NCBI GenBank assembly: GCA_022495005.1 | Contig: JAGYXB010000135.1 | Location: 1,364,001-1,428,000, forward strand | From: Rhyacophila brunnea | Lineage: Eukaryota > Arthropoda > Insecta > Trichoptera > Rhyacophilidae | Direction: 5' to 3' | Length of the DNA: 64,000 nucleotides | Shown here: in pieces, positions 20,990 through 32,460 of the stretch | How the letters are laid out: each line of letters opens with the position of its first letter | How positions within the stretch are numbered: the stretch's first letter is position 1 | The notes under the pieces: model-generated | What the model saw: only the letters and a program-made list of their open reading frames with translations | Databases searched by the model: none | Told to the model about the DNA's origin: nothing | Position numbers and translations under genes: made by a program

Positions 20990-21110
20990 AGTTAAAAGAG
21001 GGGTAGGCTGTTGACGTATTCGGGCCAGGACCCCCTGTCCACTCGCTGTCACTGCGGATGACAGCGCCAGATGTCGGTGGCGCGGAAAATTATTTACAGT
21101 CATTTATTGC
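20990..21110. other. GC-rich segment with an 8-bp perfect hairpin
   Basis: CGCTGTCA (21044-21051) pairs with TGACAGCG (21059-21066) around a 7-base loop. GCGGAAAAT occurs twice just downstream. I recognise no coding signature in any frame. Confidence 0.35.
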
Positions 21111-21352
21111 GGAAAATTTGTACCTACCTATGAATGTATCTACCATCCACTGAGCTTAGTGAAAAATTGGAAACATTAAAAACGGCGCAGTTAACAGTAA
21201 AATATATTTTAACGCAACACTAAAACCATTTCAATGATACGAGTGCATTTGCAAAATTCATGAATTCGTTTCGGCGCGATAAAAAAATGATAATTTATTA
21301 TCCAACAAACAAAAAATACATAACTTAAAAACATCACTATTCACTCCGCATT

Positions 21353-21387
21353 TAGCGATTTGAATATGTTTGCTATTCAAATCGCTA
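21353..21387. repeat. Perfect 14-bp inverted repeat (hairpin)
   Basis: TAGCGATTTGAATA (21353-21366) is the exact reverse complement of 21374-21387, with a 7-base loop. Beyond the stem pairing stops, so it is short for a miRNA precursor. Its function is unknown. Confidence 0.6.
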
Positions 21388-21827
21388 TTTATACTTCGCA
21401 CCAAAATAACATTTAATTCGTTTCGAGAATATCCCATCATGGCCTAATGGTAGATAATTGCTTGATATATTTACATTAGTGTAATATTAGTAGTTACTAG
21501 TTAGTAGTGAGTTTTATTTATATAAAATATATGCATCGAATTTATTGTTTAAGTTCATATAACTAATAGTACAATAATAATTCTTAAGGCACTGAAATAA
21601 CGTGTGGCAAATAAACTACGAGCATATAATAAATGCAAGATTTTCATACTTGAAAAAAATCACCTAAGTGTGATAAACACTGTCTCCTTTACATTTAAGA
21701 TGTATATGTTTTACCGCTCGCCATGACATTAGGTAAAATAAAATTCTGTGCACCAGATTCGAATGTAACGCAAAATGTTACCGTGTACTCATTTTATTAC
21801 AATTTTTCACAACATCGCGATGAGCAC

Positions 21828-21915
21828 GGTGGCCAAGCGGTCTAAGGTTGGAGTAATTGTATAAAAATTGAATTGAAGTTCTGTTGGCGTGGGTTCGAAT
21901 CCAACTGCCGATAAA
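21828..21915 (+). repeat. Leu/Ser-tRNA-like sequence, SINE head or tRNA pseudogene
   Basis: GGTGGCCAAGCGGTCTAAGG is an excellent A box of the class-II (Leu/Ser) tRNA type, and GCGTGGGTTCGAATCCAAC an excellent B box. The anticodon stem and the acceptor stem do not pair convincingly. It is more likely a SINE head than a working gene. Confidence 0.55.
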
Positions 21916-22248
21916 TATTTTTATGAGTATTTTATTTTATTACTAATATGACGTATTTCTTAAATTATTAATTTATATTTTTAACCTTAGTAAGACAAAT
22001 ACACGTTAATAAGTGAATAGTAGAATAAAGTTTAAAAAATATTCTACTATTTGTATAAAAACTAAAATTGTCTATGGTTTAATGGAATTTTTTGACTGTT
22101 ATCTAATATGACTTGGATTAGGGTTTAATTTAATTTTAAAAAGTAACAAACACTATCAATTTGTCGGTAAGCTTTTGGGAGACCGGGTAAAAAATCAATT
22201 TTGAAAAAATATTTGGTTAGTGGGTAAATGCTGAGTACCTCCCCTACA
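21916..22248. other. AT-rich interval
   Basis: Nothing recognised. Confidence 0.3.
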
Positions 22249-22320
22249 TGAAAGTACATTGGAATGTAGATATGTGTCTTCAATTGCTCTCAGACATATA
22301 CATTTTCCAATGTACTTCCA
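22249..22320 (+). ncRNA. Precursor-miRNA-like hairpin
   Basis: A 12-bp perfect outer stem (22253-22264 with 22305-22316) continues through 4-, 3- and 4-bp helices separated by 2-base bulges. It closes a 12-base loop at 22280-22291, giving 23 pairs in about 65 bases plus weak outer pairs. The size, small bulges and loop match animal miRNA precursors. The 5' arm contains TTGGAATGTAGATATGTGTC, whose bases GGAATGT equal the miR-1 family seed, although miR-1 itself sits on the 3' arm of its precursor. A short inverted-repeat element is the alternative. Either strand could be the transcribed one. Confidence 0.45.
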
Positions 22321-24113
22321 CACACATATAGCTGTTTGCGTACTGTCTGATCACAAAAAATAGACGATAACAGGAAGTCGCTATGCTATCGTCGAGTTAT
22401 TATATGTAGAAGACTTCTCAGTCACGTAGGTACCTATTATGACGGTCAACGCGTGCTAGAGGCATGTAAAAATAATGTATCCAAAACCAAAAGATTACCA
22501 ATAATCATTTACTCCTGATCTTTTCTGACATATTTTATGATAAAATGCTTCAAATTACGTAAATTGATAGATCCGTACTCTACGGGAGCGTAAAATTAAA
22601 TGATAAATTTGGAGGTTTTCCTCATTTTAAAACGGAAGTGCGATTAACTGCACTGGATAGGATTATTAATTAGCAATTTTAACACTATTGTTCGACAAAA
22701 GTTATCTTTTCTGATTTGCTGATGTAAAGCGACAATGTATCGTACGTCATTTTATATGTGTTATTCTGTGTAATCTTAAGATCTTTATAACTAACGATAA
22801 CGAGATCATCGTAGATATTGTATATTTCTTGTATAAACCAGTGCCGTCATATTATATTTTCGCACATTACCCCAAAAATATATCTGGATACTTTACGCTC
22901 AAGAATAATAAAGTATATGATCCATATTTCAGCTACGTACGACAACATCTACCTCAAGTGATGGATAGATGTGTTTTATAATTAATATACCACGCAGAGA
23001 TTTTTTTTGAAAATATTTATTTCAAAACAAAGTACTATACACTAAAAAACAAAGTACCTATTAACGTTCAAATAATTTTAATAAATGTACATTATTTTGA
23101 AATACCTCAAAAGCATAGCTGTTTAAGAGAATCATCAAAAAAATATGACGCCGAAGGGATTCGATAAGTAGTTTACTAAATTATTTTTTTTTCTTAATAT
23201 GAAAAAAGCTGCATTGTTAAATCTTGTGAATTATTCGTTGAATAATAAAAATAATTTATGAATGTGTTACCAACTAAAAATATATATTTTATCTTATAGT
23301 TAGTAGTTGATTAAATGAATTATGTACATACGTTATTATTGTATTACGTATAATCAACAAAAGGTGTTTTTATTTTATTTATGGATATAGTAATTTCAAA
23401 TTCTACACTAATACTTTTTCCGTATTCCGAAACGTCGAAACCAATTTAACATTTTTCTTTAATCTGACCGCGTATAAGGGCGGGCATTGCTTTTGTAATA
23501 AAAAAAAGTAATAATCCACAAATTTGGCGTGCAAGTGGAATTGGTTCTTTCGGTTTTTTCCATACTCACATCCCATTTACATGGTTATGGAATAATGCTA
23601 ATTACAAAAATTCTACAAAGCTTTGTGGCGAAGGACGAGTTACGAGCAAAAAGAACGTGAATACATGTCCATATTATGTAGAAAGATTTTTTGATTAACC
23701 GATTTATATTTTCATTTAAAAATACGTGTTCTTTTTATAATGTTAGCTCTTTTGATATTATTTTTCAACATAAGTAATAATTATATGTGCTTACTAAGTA
23801 TCTAATATATATGTTTGTAAGCATGTTATGTCTTATGATAAATAACTATAGGCACCGTCGTACAAAAGTAATATTCAAACAAATACAACATCAATTCAAT
23901 TGACATCACATTGTTTGTGAAAACGTGTTTTTTAACCAAATAAATTAATAAACTAAAGTTAGATAATACAATATTCACTTTCTTGGTATAAAGGTGATGC
24001 ATTAATAATTAACATAAATCAAAATATCTGACATAAACAATAATTGATAGTTTACACCATTAAAATATAGATAATCTGAAAATACATCTGATTTATATAT
24101 TACTATATATCCT
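22321..24113. other. AT-rich interval
   Basis: No gene, LINE or SINE recognised in 1.8 kb. 23445-23640 is slightly richer in GC. Confidence 0.3.
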
Positions 24114-24200
24114 ATAAAAAATACAACGTTCAATGGGACTTGAATCTGTAACTACTAGATTTACGCCAATGTGCTTTATCAATTAAACTATTGTCATCTT
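24114..24200 (-). repeat. SINE family 3 (tRNA-like) copy
   Basis: On the minus strand it reads ACAATAGTTTAATTGATAAA (A-box region), then CATTGGCGTAAATCTAGTAG, then the B box AGATTCAAGTCCCA, ending in TTGTATTTTTTATAGG. The same arrangement is found at 54703-54792. Confidence 0.55.
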
Positions 24201-24839
24201 TCTTATTTACAACAATTTGACATTTTTTTACAAACAAATAGTCAAACAATTACAAGATTTTCTTTTCTAATTTGTACGACAAAGCATTGCAAAATAATTG
24301 AATGTAATTTTTCTGAAAATAAAATAGTATGATAAAGAACCGACATTAATTTTAAATATATGTTACAGATTGTACATTTCTCAGCTCGGAAAATATTATA
24401 TTATTATATAGTATTTTAAATTGGTTTGAAAACATTTTTAAATTTTTAAATTCTGAGTTAAAACCCAAATCATATTAAATTATGTTAAATAAGATAGCTT
24501 CCACAGCAATTTAGCAAAAAGGTTAAAAATAATTGAAATACAAGTACATATTATGGATATTATTTAGGTTTGGATTTTCAATAATTCTACAAGTAACAAG
24601 AATGTAAGTTCCAGTAAAGTAGTTATTTATATTTCAGTTTCATAATAATGATGCAAATATTTTTTAAACATATAAAATATGATGTAGTATTTAGCCATGA
24701 AAAAATATGAAAAAAATAGAAGAGGACAAAAGAATAATTTACAAAGTTTGCATTTTGTATTATACTAAAAAGTGTAATTTTTCATAAAAATCCAACGGAA
24801 AAAATACTGTAAGCAGATGGTACGAATTGAGTACATGTA
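24201..24839. other. AT-rich interval
   Basis: Nothing recognised. Confidence 0.3.
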
Positions 24840-25095
24840 GAAGTACTTTAGTTAAAATTTAGAGCATGCCAAGGAATTTCCAGCCTTACCCCAACTGATT
24901 AAACTTTCTTCATCATATCAAGTGAAGAAAGTTGGCGCAATATTCATTCGGCAACCCCTAAGATAATAAGTGCCAGCATGTCCCCTAGTGCGTACACCCC
25001 CCTTCTTTAGTCTACACCCTTCCCCCAGAAACGCACCCTCCCGTAACTTCCTTCATCCACTTTCAAGACAAGGTTTAGTATCGTGTTGCGAAAGA
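24840..25095. other. GC-richer unique segment with an 11-bp hairpin
   Basis: AACTTTCTTCA (24902-24912) pairs perfectly with TGAAGAAAGTT (24923-24933) around a 10-base loop. A cytosine-rich stretch follows (CACCCCCCTTCTTTAGTC, TTCCCCCAGAAACGCACCC). No coding frame is recognisable. It is a candidate regulatory element. Confidence 0.35.
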
Positions 25096-26462
25096 GCAAT
25101 TTTTACATAATTCTTAAGTGCCGTTATAGTTTGTTTTATGATTAAAGTTTAAAAAAAATGAATTTGTTAACGGAAAAATGAAAAAGTTTTTTTTAATGAC
25201 TAAGTTTCTAGGCTGTTTACTTAATAATAAAAGTAGGTATGTACATTATTTAAAAGACATAAAAAATTTATCAAAGTATTTTCATCAAAAATAAGTAGGT
25301 TCCCACACATTAATTGCTGCATATAAAAATAAAGACATTACTATGTAATCACGACTTCATTAAAATATTAGCCATTTTAATATGACGTATTCTTGTATTA
25401 ATCACCAAACCTTTCATTATATAAAAAGGCACATTTTAACTCTGTAGAATATGTTTTTAAACTGCTACAGAAGCAATCAGTTAAATATATTTTTAATCCA
25501 CATTTTTTACATGATAAAGTATCAAAAAGATGTTATATACCCTCATAAATTCAGTAAAATACTGCTATATAAACGACGCGTAAAAAATATTCACGGTTCT
25601 ATGAATTTCTAAATAATATTTTAAGACGTCTTTATTGAAAAAAAATGTTTATGCAGGGGTATTATTATATTAACGTTCGCTTCTTCAAAATCACAAGCTA
25701 TTATTTATTTAATTTATTTAATGTTGTGTATTACATAAAATAAAACACGATAATTAAAACGCGTTCTACATGTCTGTGGAAAGTATTATTTATTGCATTT
25801 TTTTTACTCGCCAGTATAACTTATTACACAAAATCTGTGCGGTCTAATCTCAAAATTCATCTTGGTAGCCCTAATCTTACATTTAACCTACCGTATACCT
25901 ACATGTTATGTTAAATGTTAAAACATTAAATAGGCGTTTTATGTGTGTAATATTCTCTCACAAGATTCTCAGAGCAACTATCTAGTATCACTCCCTACAT
26001 ACCATATACCCTTGATAACCTTAACACAGGTCACATATTAAATAAAATTATAATATGTACATAGGTAATTGTAGCCTTTGTTTAACCGTTACCAGTCTGT
26101 GATTTCGAGTCAAGTTACAAAGGTTTTTTTAATATTTTTAATAGAGTATAATATTGTATGTTATTAGCGAATAAGTACTATGGAATATATTCATAAGTTT
26201 CAATAAAAAATTATCAATAAATAATAAAGACTCGTTTTTTGATATGTTATGTAATGTATTTTCTAAATTTTCATTTCTTGTCGTAAAATATTCTTGGAAT
26301 TATTTTTTAAAAATCTATAAATCATACTTTTCGTATTCATGAGACATCAAGAGTTTTGACTACATACACTTCATATTAATTAGTTATTGCTAGAATTACT
26401 GACTAAACAAATATCGAAACGAAATTAATAAATATTAATGGTTAATGTATTATTACTTATGT
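25096..26462. other. AT-rich interval
   Basis: Nothing recognised. Confidence 0.3.
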
Positions 26463-26690
26463 TTTTTTTACCATGTCCGATACTGGTAGACTTATTATGG
26501 GCCTCTACGGAGTGGAGGTTTTTATTAGCAAATTTTAATTGTTTTTTACGAAAAATGGATGTTAGTCACTTGCTCAACCTATTAGGTACAGACTCGAATA
26601 AACAAATTGAAAAACCATATGTGTACTTGCCAGACCCATGATTCAAACCTGGGACCCACGATGTTATGTATTATCGTAAAAGTAGTATGT
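26463..26690 (-). repeat. SINE family 1 copy
   Basis: All blocks are present in reverse: CCATGTCCGATACTGG, GGGCCTCTACGGAGTGGAGG, GGATGTTAGTCACTTGCTCA, CCTATTAGGTACAGACTCG, and the B box TGATTCAAACCTGGGACCC. The A-box end is decayed. The short plus-strand ORF over it is a by-product. Confidence 0.75.
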
Positions 26691-26919
26691 TTATGTAATG
26701 TGACGAGTAAGGCAAAACGGACTTTATTGACACGTTATGAAAAAGGAATAAATTAATTAGTAAGTTGGTATTTTTATGTTTTATATAACAATGAATATTG
26801 GATGTTTGATATATTAAAAATCTACATTGAATTTACATGACTATGGTCGTAAAAGTTTACGTTCTACAAAAAAACTCATTGCCATGCTTTTACGGTATGC
26901 CATCGTCAAGTTATAAAAC

Positions 26920-27140
26920 CCATACAAAAAATTGAGAAGCGGTGAGGAATGATAATACGGGCATACAGTAGACGCAACGTCCCGCGGTGCGTACGCCAGA
27001 GGCAATATACGGCGCTCCCTGCAGATGTTCCTTGCCTCTCTCCCGACTTCATCCCCCACCCCATGCAAGGTTCATCCCATGGAGGGTCCTGTTAGTTAAT
27101 ATCAAGGCGGAGTGGGAGGCTGTGTCGCTTATCGATTGGA
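26920..27140. other. GC-rich island
   Basis: CpG-rich sequence (ACGTCCCGCGGTGCGTACGC near 26977; CTCCCGACTTCATCCCCCAC near 27040). Overlapping short ORFs on both strands show no family similarity. It is a candidate regulatory or UTR element. Confidence 0.3.
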
Positions 27141-27439
27141 AAAAAAACATCCTTTTTAATTGGCCATGCGATGTAAAAACTAAAAGAAATGGAGTGCCTA
27201 CTTAGGTTGCAAATGACAGCTTTCTTAACGAGTGTTCTCCAATTTGAATGCATTCATATTATTAGTTGAGTTAAAAAAAATCTTTTAAAAGTGTTTTTGT
27301 TTTATATTCTGCTGTACCTCAATATTTTTCTTCTATATTGTTTTCGTATTTTAGGTAGATACAGTCTTATAATTATTATGATGGCTTTTAATTATATATT
27401 TGTGATGTCATAATCAGCAAATATGATGAAATAAACATG

Positions 27440-27715
27440 GATATTTTTGAAAAGATGTCGAAGCATAATGAGGAGCTCTACATGCTTTGTTGGGCCGGAA
27501 AGTTACCAGCAATACGGGCTATGTACACAACACTTGAGGGCAAGAGAAGGCCCGAACGGCTGAGATGAGTGTACTGCGCTACAAAAGGTTTAGGAATTCT
27601 TGACCAAAGCAACTGAAGAATGTTAGCGCTGGATCATCCAGTATGGAGGAAATTTTTACATAAGACCAATACCCACTCAGAGTTTTAGTACCATAAATGA
27701 TGATGATAATGTCTA
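27440..27715 (+). pseudogene. RTE-like LINE 3' fragment
   Basis: It reads GKRRPERL followed by GLGILDQSN and a 'VWRKF' block across several stops and frames. This matches the conserved tail 'GRPK.RW...L..LGI...NW...A.DR..WR..V' of RTE-type ORFs. It ends in ATGATGATGATAATG, the short TGA-type repeat usual at RTE 3' ends. Confidence 0.6.
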
Positions 27716-30154
27716 CATTATAATTAAAATAATTATAAACATTGAAACAGGTACTTAATTAATCATTTACTAATATCATTTATAAATATTTGTTAATTAT
27801 TTTTGCATGAATTTTAATATACTTAAATATAATTTTTGTATAAATTACAAAATCTTTAAAAGTTATGTCTTATTTTACGGTAAACAAAATTAAAAAGCAA
27901 TATTTATATTATCGAAAATTTCATATGTATGCTAAACAGGGAGCCCTCAAGTAAAGTTAAAAAAAAGGTTCAGAAGCTTAGAAAAAATAGTACGTCATGG
28001 AAAAGTGTATGGTGAGCATAGCTTATAAGTACAATAAATTAAATAACTAGCTAATATAGTAAAGGAATTAAAATACGACGCTATTATTATGTAAAAATTC
28101 TTTCACGGTACTTTAAAAGTTGCAAATTTTTCCTTCATAGTTGGAATTAAGACGTTATGTGAAGCTTTTTTGAGATGATAATCGAAAGTATCACTATCAA
28201 AATCGCAATAAGTGGTTTGATTTCCTTTTTCATATACAGAAGATACAGCGTTAAAGAATAGTACCGTCACCTTACGAATTATCACCAAAGCTATAAATAA
28301 AAAAAACAGTTAACATTTATTTTTTATTTTAAAATAAAACAGACGCTTCAACATAAGTCTCATTCAATAATATGATCACGCACCAGCGCATTGAATTAAT
28401 GTAGTTTAGATTATTTTTATTACAATAGCCTGTCAAAGCCAAGTATTTGAATAAAATCAGTTAAAAATGCTGCTATCTATATTAAATATTTAGATAATTA
28501 TATACATTCATAAATTTTGTATCTTAGTCAATATTGGTATAAATATGGTCTAATTGAAAATATTATTATATTGAATATTTTTTCTCTTTATTAAAATAAT
28601 ATGTGAGATAATGTTTCTAATTTTTTTCTTGAACACAATTATAATAATAAACAAATGTATATATAATATTTTCACATCAGTGTAATTGATATACGGAATA
28701 ATTTAATTAAACCTTATATACAAAATAAACATGCACCTACATATAGTCAATGTCACAACCCAAACGAATGTTAATTTATTTCGGTCCCTCTTCAGCAATG
28801 ATTTTTCATTGATTGATTCAAATTTGTAAATGGCACTTTGTTACATTTCATTGACAAGAATCGTTTATTTTTAAAGAGATATAAAACTCCCTCTTAATAC
28901 GTTACATAATATATAAAATTCTCACAGCAAAGAAAACTTACAATAATAAATGTACATAATATTAGAGAATAAAATATATCATTATCGTTTATTTAATGAA
29001 AATAAAGGTAAGTACCTACAAAATAAAATTTATATAAAAAATTACAATAATGATGAAAACTCTAAAAAACTTATTGTATAAACAAAGCAGAGCAAACCAA
29101 AATAGTTGTTGCAAAAAGTTAGTTGTCTCCGTAATCTTTTATTCGGCGTTAATTACGAAAACCGATCATAATACCAATCACTGCAAAATAATATGTGGAT
29201 AATATCAAATGATTGGAAATATAAATTTAATTTATGTTATCCTTTTATTATTAGTTAATAGATTTTTTTTCGAATTGTTAGTCTATGTTAAATACCTTCA
29301 GGTACTCGAGTACCGCAATAAATAAACTTTATTGTTTTGTAATCAAGTTATATGTTATAAATTTATAAGATCTTATAATATATATATACATTTTTATTTG
29401 TATAAATATTATATTTTACCTTTGTAATATTTTATTATTAGTGTATTATATTTTTTTACTATTTTGATTATGATTTAAACATATAATTTACTTTATACTT
29501 AGGTAATTAAATATACTGTAATTAATTTTTCCAGTCTACCGATTAGCGATACTACATTGTTTACAATATATTTCTTATTTTAACAAAGTTTCACCAACTA
29601 AAAACATGGATTTTATGTTATAGTCTAAAAGTACTTTCGTAGTAAAGTTTGACTCTCATTTTTTTTAAATTATTTTATTGTTTTCAAATTTTTAGTTATA
29701 AAAATGATGTATAGCAATATAAACACTGTATTATTACTCGTAAGATACAAAGGAAAAAAATCTTGAATTAACAATGGTATTTTTCTGTCAACGAAAAAGT
29801 AAGTAAGTAAGATATAGTTTAACTGGTTAGAGATATATTGGGCGTACCTAAGTGTTGACCACAAGAATAGATTTATCACTGCTCTTGTGACACTTTTATG
29901 CATATTTCATTATGGTTTATGGTGTTTGGTGTCATCAGTAGCATACTATAAGTTTCGGCTTAGAAACAGTAAAAGTATCTATAAATCTATAAAATTTTTA
30001 TCGAAAAATGATGTCGATGGAAAATTAAGTACATACCTAATAAAAAAACATACTCTTTATTTCCCATAAAATTTAGAAAAATATTTTTTTTGTGAACGGT
30101 ATTTAAAAAAAAACTCTAAAATAAAGTAAAAATCATACTTTCAAAAACCCTCAG
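27716..30154. other. AT-rich interval
   Basis: A long featureless stretch. The ORFs at 28103-28288 and 29670-29903 have no recognisable similarity and AT-rich random composition. Confidence 0.3.
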
Positions 30155-30245
30155 AAGCATACCTAGGTATTGCGGAGTGGGATTCGAATACTTATCTGTC
30201 ATTGTCTGGGAGAGTATTGTCGTCATTTTAGCAGATAAAATTATG
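30155..30245 (-). repeat. Possible tRNA-like SINE head
   Basis: The minus strand contains AAGTATTCGAATCCCACTCC (B-box-like) preceded by ATGACGACAATACTCTCCCA. The A box is poor. Confidence 0.3.
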
Positions 30246-30424
30246 TATTTTAAATAACAATTACAAAAATAATTTAAATAATAATTAAAAATAAATAATT
30301 ATGCTGGTATTGCTATTCAATACAAAGTCTAAAGGTATTTAAATGTACTATGATACGATAGGTTTGCTTTTTTGTATTGCAGATATTATACAATATGTTT
30401 ATTATGTGAAAATAACCATTGGCT

Positions 30425-30515
30425 CTACAATCCAATATTGATATTGGCCACCTCGCTACAGAATTTAACGATATATATGTTAGGCACTTACTCAACCTAT
30501 ACTCGGAGTGGCGAC
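30425..30515 (-). repeat. Decayed SINE family 1 fragment
   Basis: ATATGTTAGGCACTTACTCA followed by ACCTATACTCGG matches the family block GATGTTAGTCACTTGCTCAA with scattered changes. The preceding TTGGCCACCTCGCTACAGA loosely fits the GGGCCTCCACAGAG block. Confidence 0.5.
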
Positions 30516-30895
30516 AGGATTTCAAGTTCCTTATACAGAAATATATCAAAACAATGAATTATTCAAAAATATTATTGCTCTATATTAAACCTAATAAATT
30601 AAATTTTGTTTAACACATTGCCATGAAATAATATAATATAATCATACAATCATTTAACAATATTTTTTTAATACTAAGCTTGTCTTTTATTTTAAATTTT
30701 AATGTTTTAAATATATATTGGAATAATTTAAATAATTAAAATAGTACATTATAATATTAAAGCTGTCTCAAATTGTAATCTTCGGCTGTCTTTAGATACA
30801 TTATAATTATGTTATGATTATTTTTTAATCTTTTAAATGCAAAATTATATTTAATTGCATATTTATAATTCCACACACTCCTCCTTAAGCTGTAC

Positions 30896-30921
30896 TATAC
30901 TGTATTACTCAATACAGTATA
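30896..30921. repeat. Perfect 11-bp inverted repeat, 4-base loop
   Basis: TATACTGTATT (30896-30906) pairs with 30911-30921. No T-run suggests a terminator role. Its function is unknown. Confidence 0.5.
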
Positions 30922-31057
30922 ATGTGTGTTAAATAATTGGAAACAGATTTTATACCTACTAATATTTTAATATTCGTTGTTTGACGCAAACTAGTTTCAT
31001 TCACAAAGCTCACTATAATTCATAAAAGTTTTTGAGAGTAAACTGTACTCGCTACAT

Positions 31058-31150
31058 TAGGGCGGCCGTAGCTCATCCGCGAGCCGCTAGCTGCTAGGCT
31101 CTACGCCAGATTTATGAGGGAGTTAAGCGCTTGCTACGATGACCATTTTC
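31058..31150. other. GC-rich structured, tRNA-like segment
   Basis: The sequence GGGCGGCCGTAGCTCATCCG has an A-box-like TAGCTCA. GGCCGTAG (31063-31070) can pair with CTACGCC near 31101, enclosing GAGCC/GGCTC. There is no B box. It is probably a decayed tRNA-derived element, with a structured RNA as the alternative. Confidence 0.3.
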
Positions 31151-32084
31151 AACACTTTACTCACATTTAGTTGTTACACTGCATATGCAGTTATCCAAGT
31201 TTAATGGCTTTCGACTTACTTGTCTTTTGTTCAACTTAATCATATTAAATTTATTTGTGTATTTACTGCTTCTGTATTAAAATGCTTAATTCATATAAGC
31301 AATATTTATACTTTAAATTTTCATCAGCTTACTGTAACAAAAAAAAACTATATATAATCTAATATAATCTATATATAATATGATTAGTTGTTACCATATT
31401 GTGTTATTTATTTTCTTCTTTCCGAGACGTTTTGGGGTCGTTAGAGTAAGGTAAACTATTAGTTTCAAAGTCAGTCACCTCCATTTTTACTTTTTTAAAT
31501 ATTTTTATTGATTTTGATTCTATAAGTAGCATTACATCGAGAGTATACTACTTATACATTATCTAATTCAACTTCGTTTATTAGTTAATTAGAATTAAAC
31601 TGGTTGTTTGTTGCGATATCGCTTATATTCATCAGTCGCAATTTTTGTTATATTTTACGACGAACTTTCAACACAAACTTTTATTAATTTAAAAGACAAT
31701 TAAAAAATATTTTGCTATTCGCTTTTCCTAATTATTAAGTATTATTTTAACAAAAATAATCATCTGTGCTTGACGGTTATATTTTGATTATCTTTATCTA
31801 GCATTTATTTGTGGTTGCCGACTTTGAAACTAACAGCAACATATTATATTGAAATGTACTGTAAGGTATATGAATACAAACTATGCAAATTTGAATTATC
31901 TCCTGAGAATTGACTCAATAACAAGATCAATACGCCAATCGTCAATGAAAGAAGACGGAAGAATACACAGTGATAATTCAAAAATCTATTACGATGATAA
32001 ATAGCGTTTAAAGTTGAACTTATACTACTTAGGTATGTATTAAGATTTTTACTATAATTAATAGTGATTACATAAAAGATGTCC
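31151..32084. other. AT-rich interval
   Basis: Nothing recognised beyond short TATATAAT repeats near 31350-31380. Confidence 0.3.
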
Positions 32085-32460
32085 TAAGGCTAAGAGTCGC
32101 ACAGCGAGGCATGGGGAGGTGTATGTTGGCCATCACGCGAAAGGACCGTAAGAGAAACGAATGGGTTAGGAAGCAGACAAGAGTACGCGATGTAATAGAC
32201 GTTGCCAAACAGCTGAAATCACGATGGGTGGGTCACATTGCTCGCCAAAAGGACGGCCGCTGGACAAATGCCGTCATCTAGTGGTACCCAAGGGGCACGA
32301 AACGGCCACAGGGTCTCCCTAAAAGCCGCTGAATTGACGAACTGATAAAGTTCGGCGGAAATACGTGGCAGCAAACGACACAGGACCGAGAGAGTTGGAA
32401 GAAGCTTAGGGAGGCCTTCATCCAGCAGTAGATTGACCCCGGCTGATGATGATGATGACA
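32085..32460 (+). pseudogene. RTE-like LINE 3' fragment
   Basis: On the plus strand it reads LRVAQRGMGRCMLAITRKDR, then RDVIDVAKQLKSRWVGHIAR and QKDGRWTNAVI, then a stop, then WYPRGTKRPQG, and finally DRESWKKLREAFIQQ. This is the standard C-terminal series of a LINE endonuclease-RT protein. In-frame stops (for example at 32279-32281) mark it as dead. It ends in GATGATGATGATGAC. The minus-strand ORF over it is antisense noise. Confidence 0.8.

Noticed and set aside
21828..21915. Functional Leu or Ser tRNA gene
   Set aside because: The A and B boxes are excellent, but the acceptor ends and anticodon stem do not pair, so only a tRNA-like sequence is reported.
26438..26641. 67-codon plus-strand ORF and similar small ORFs over SINEs (38606-38935, 52660-52941, 57358-57540)
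   Set aside because: They are translations of SINE family 1 sequence in arbitrary frames and differ between copies.
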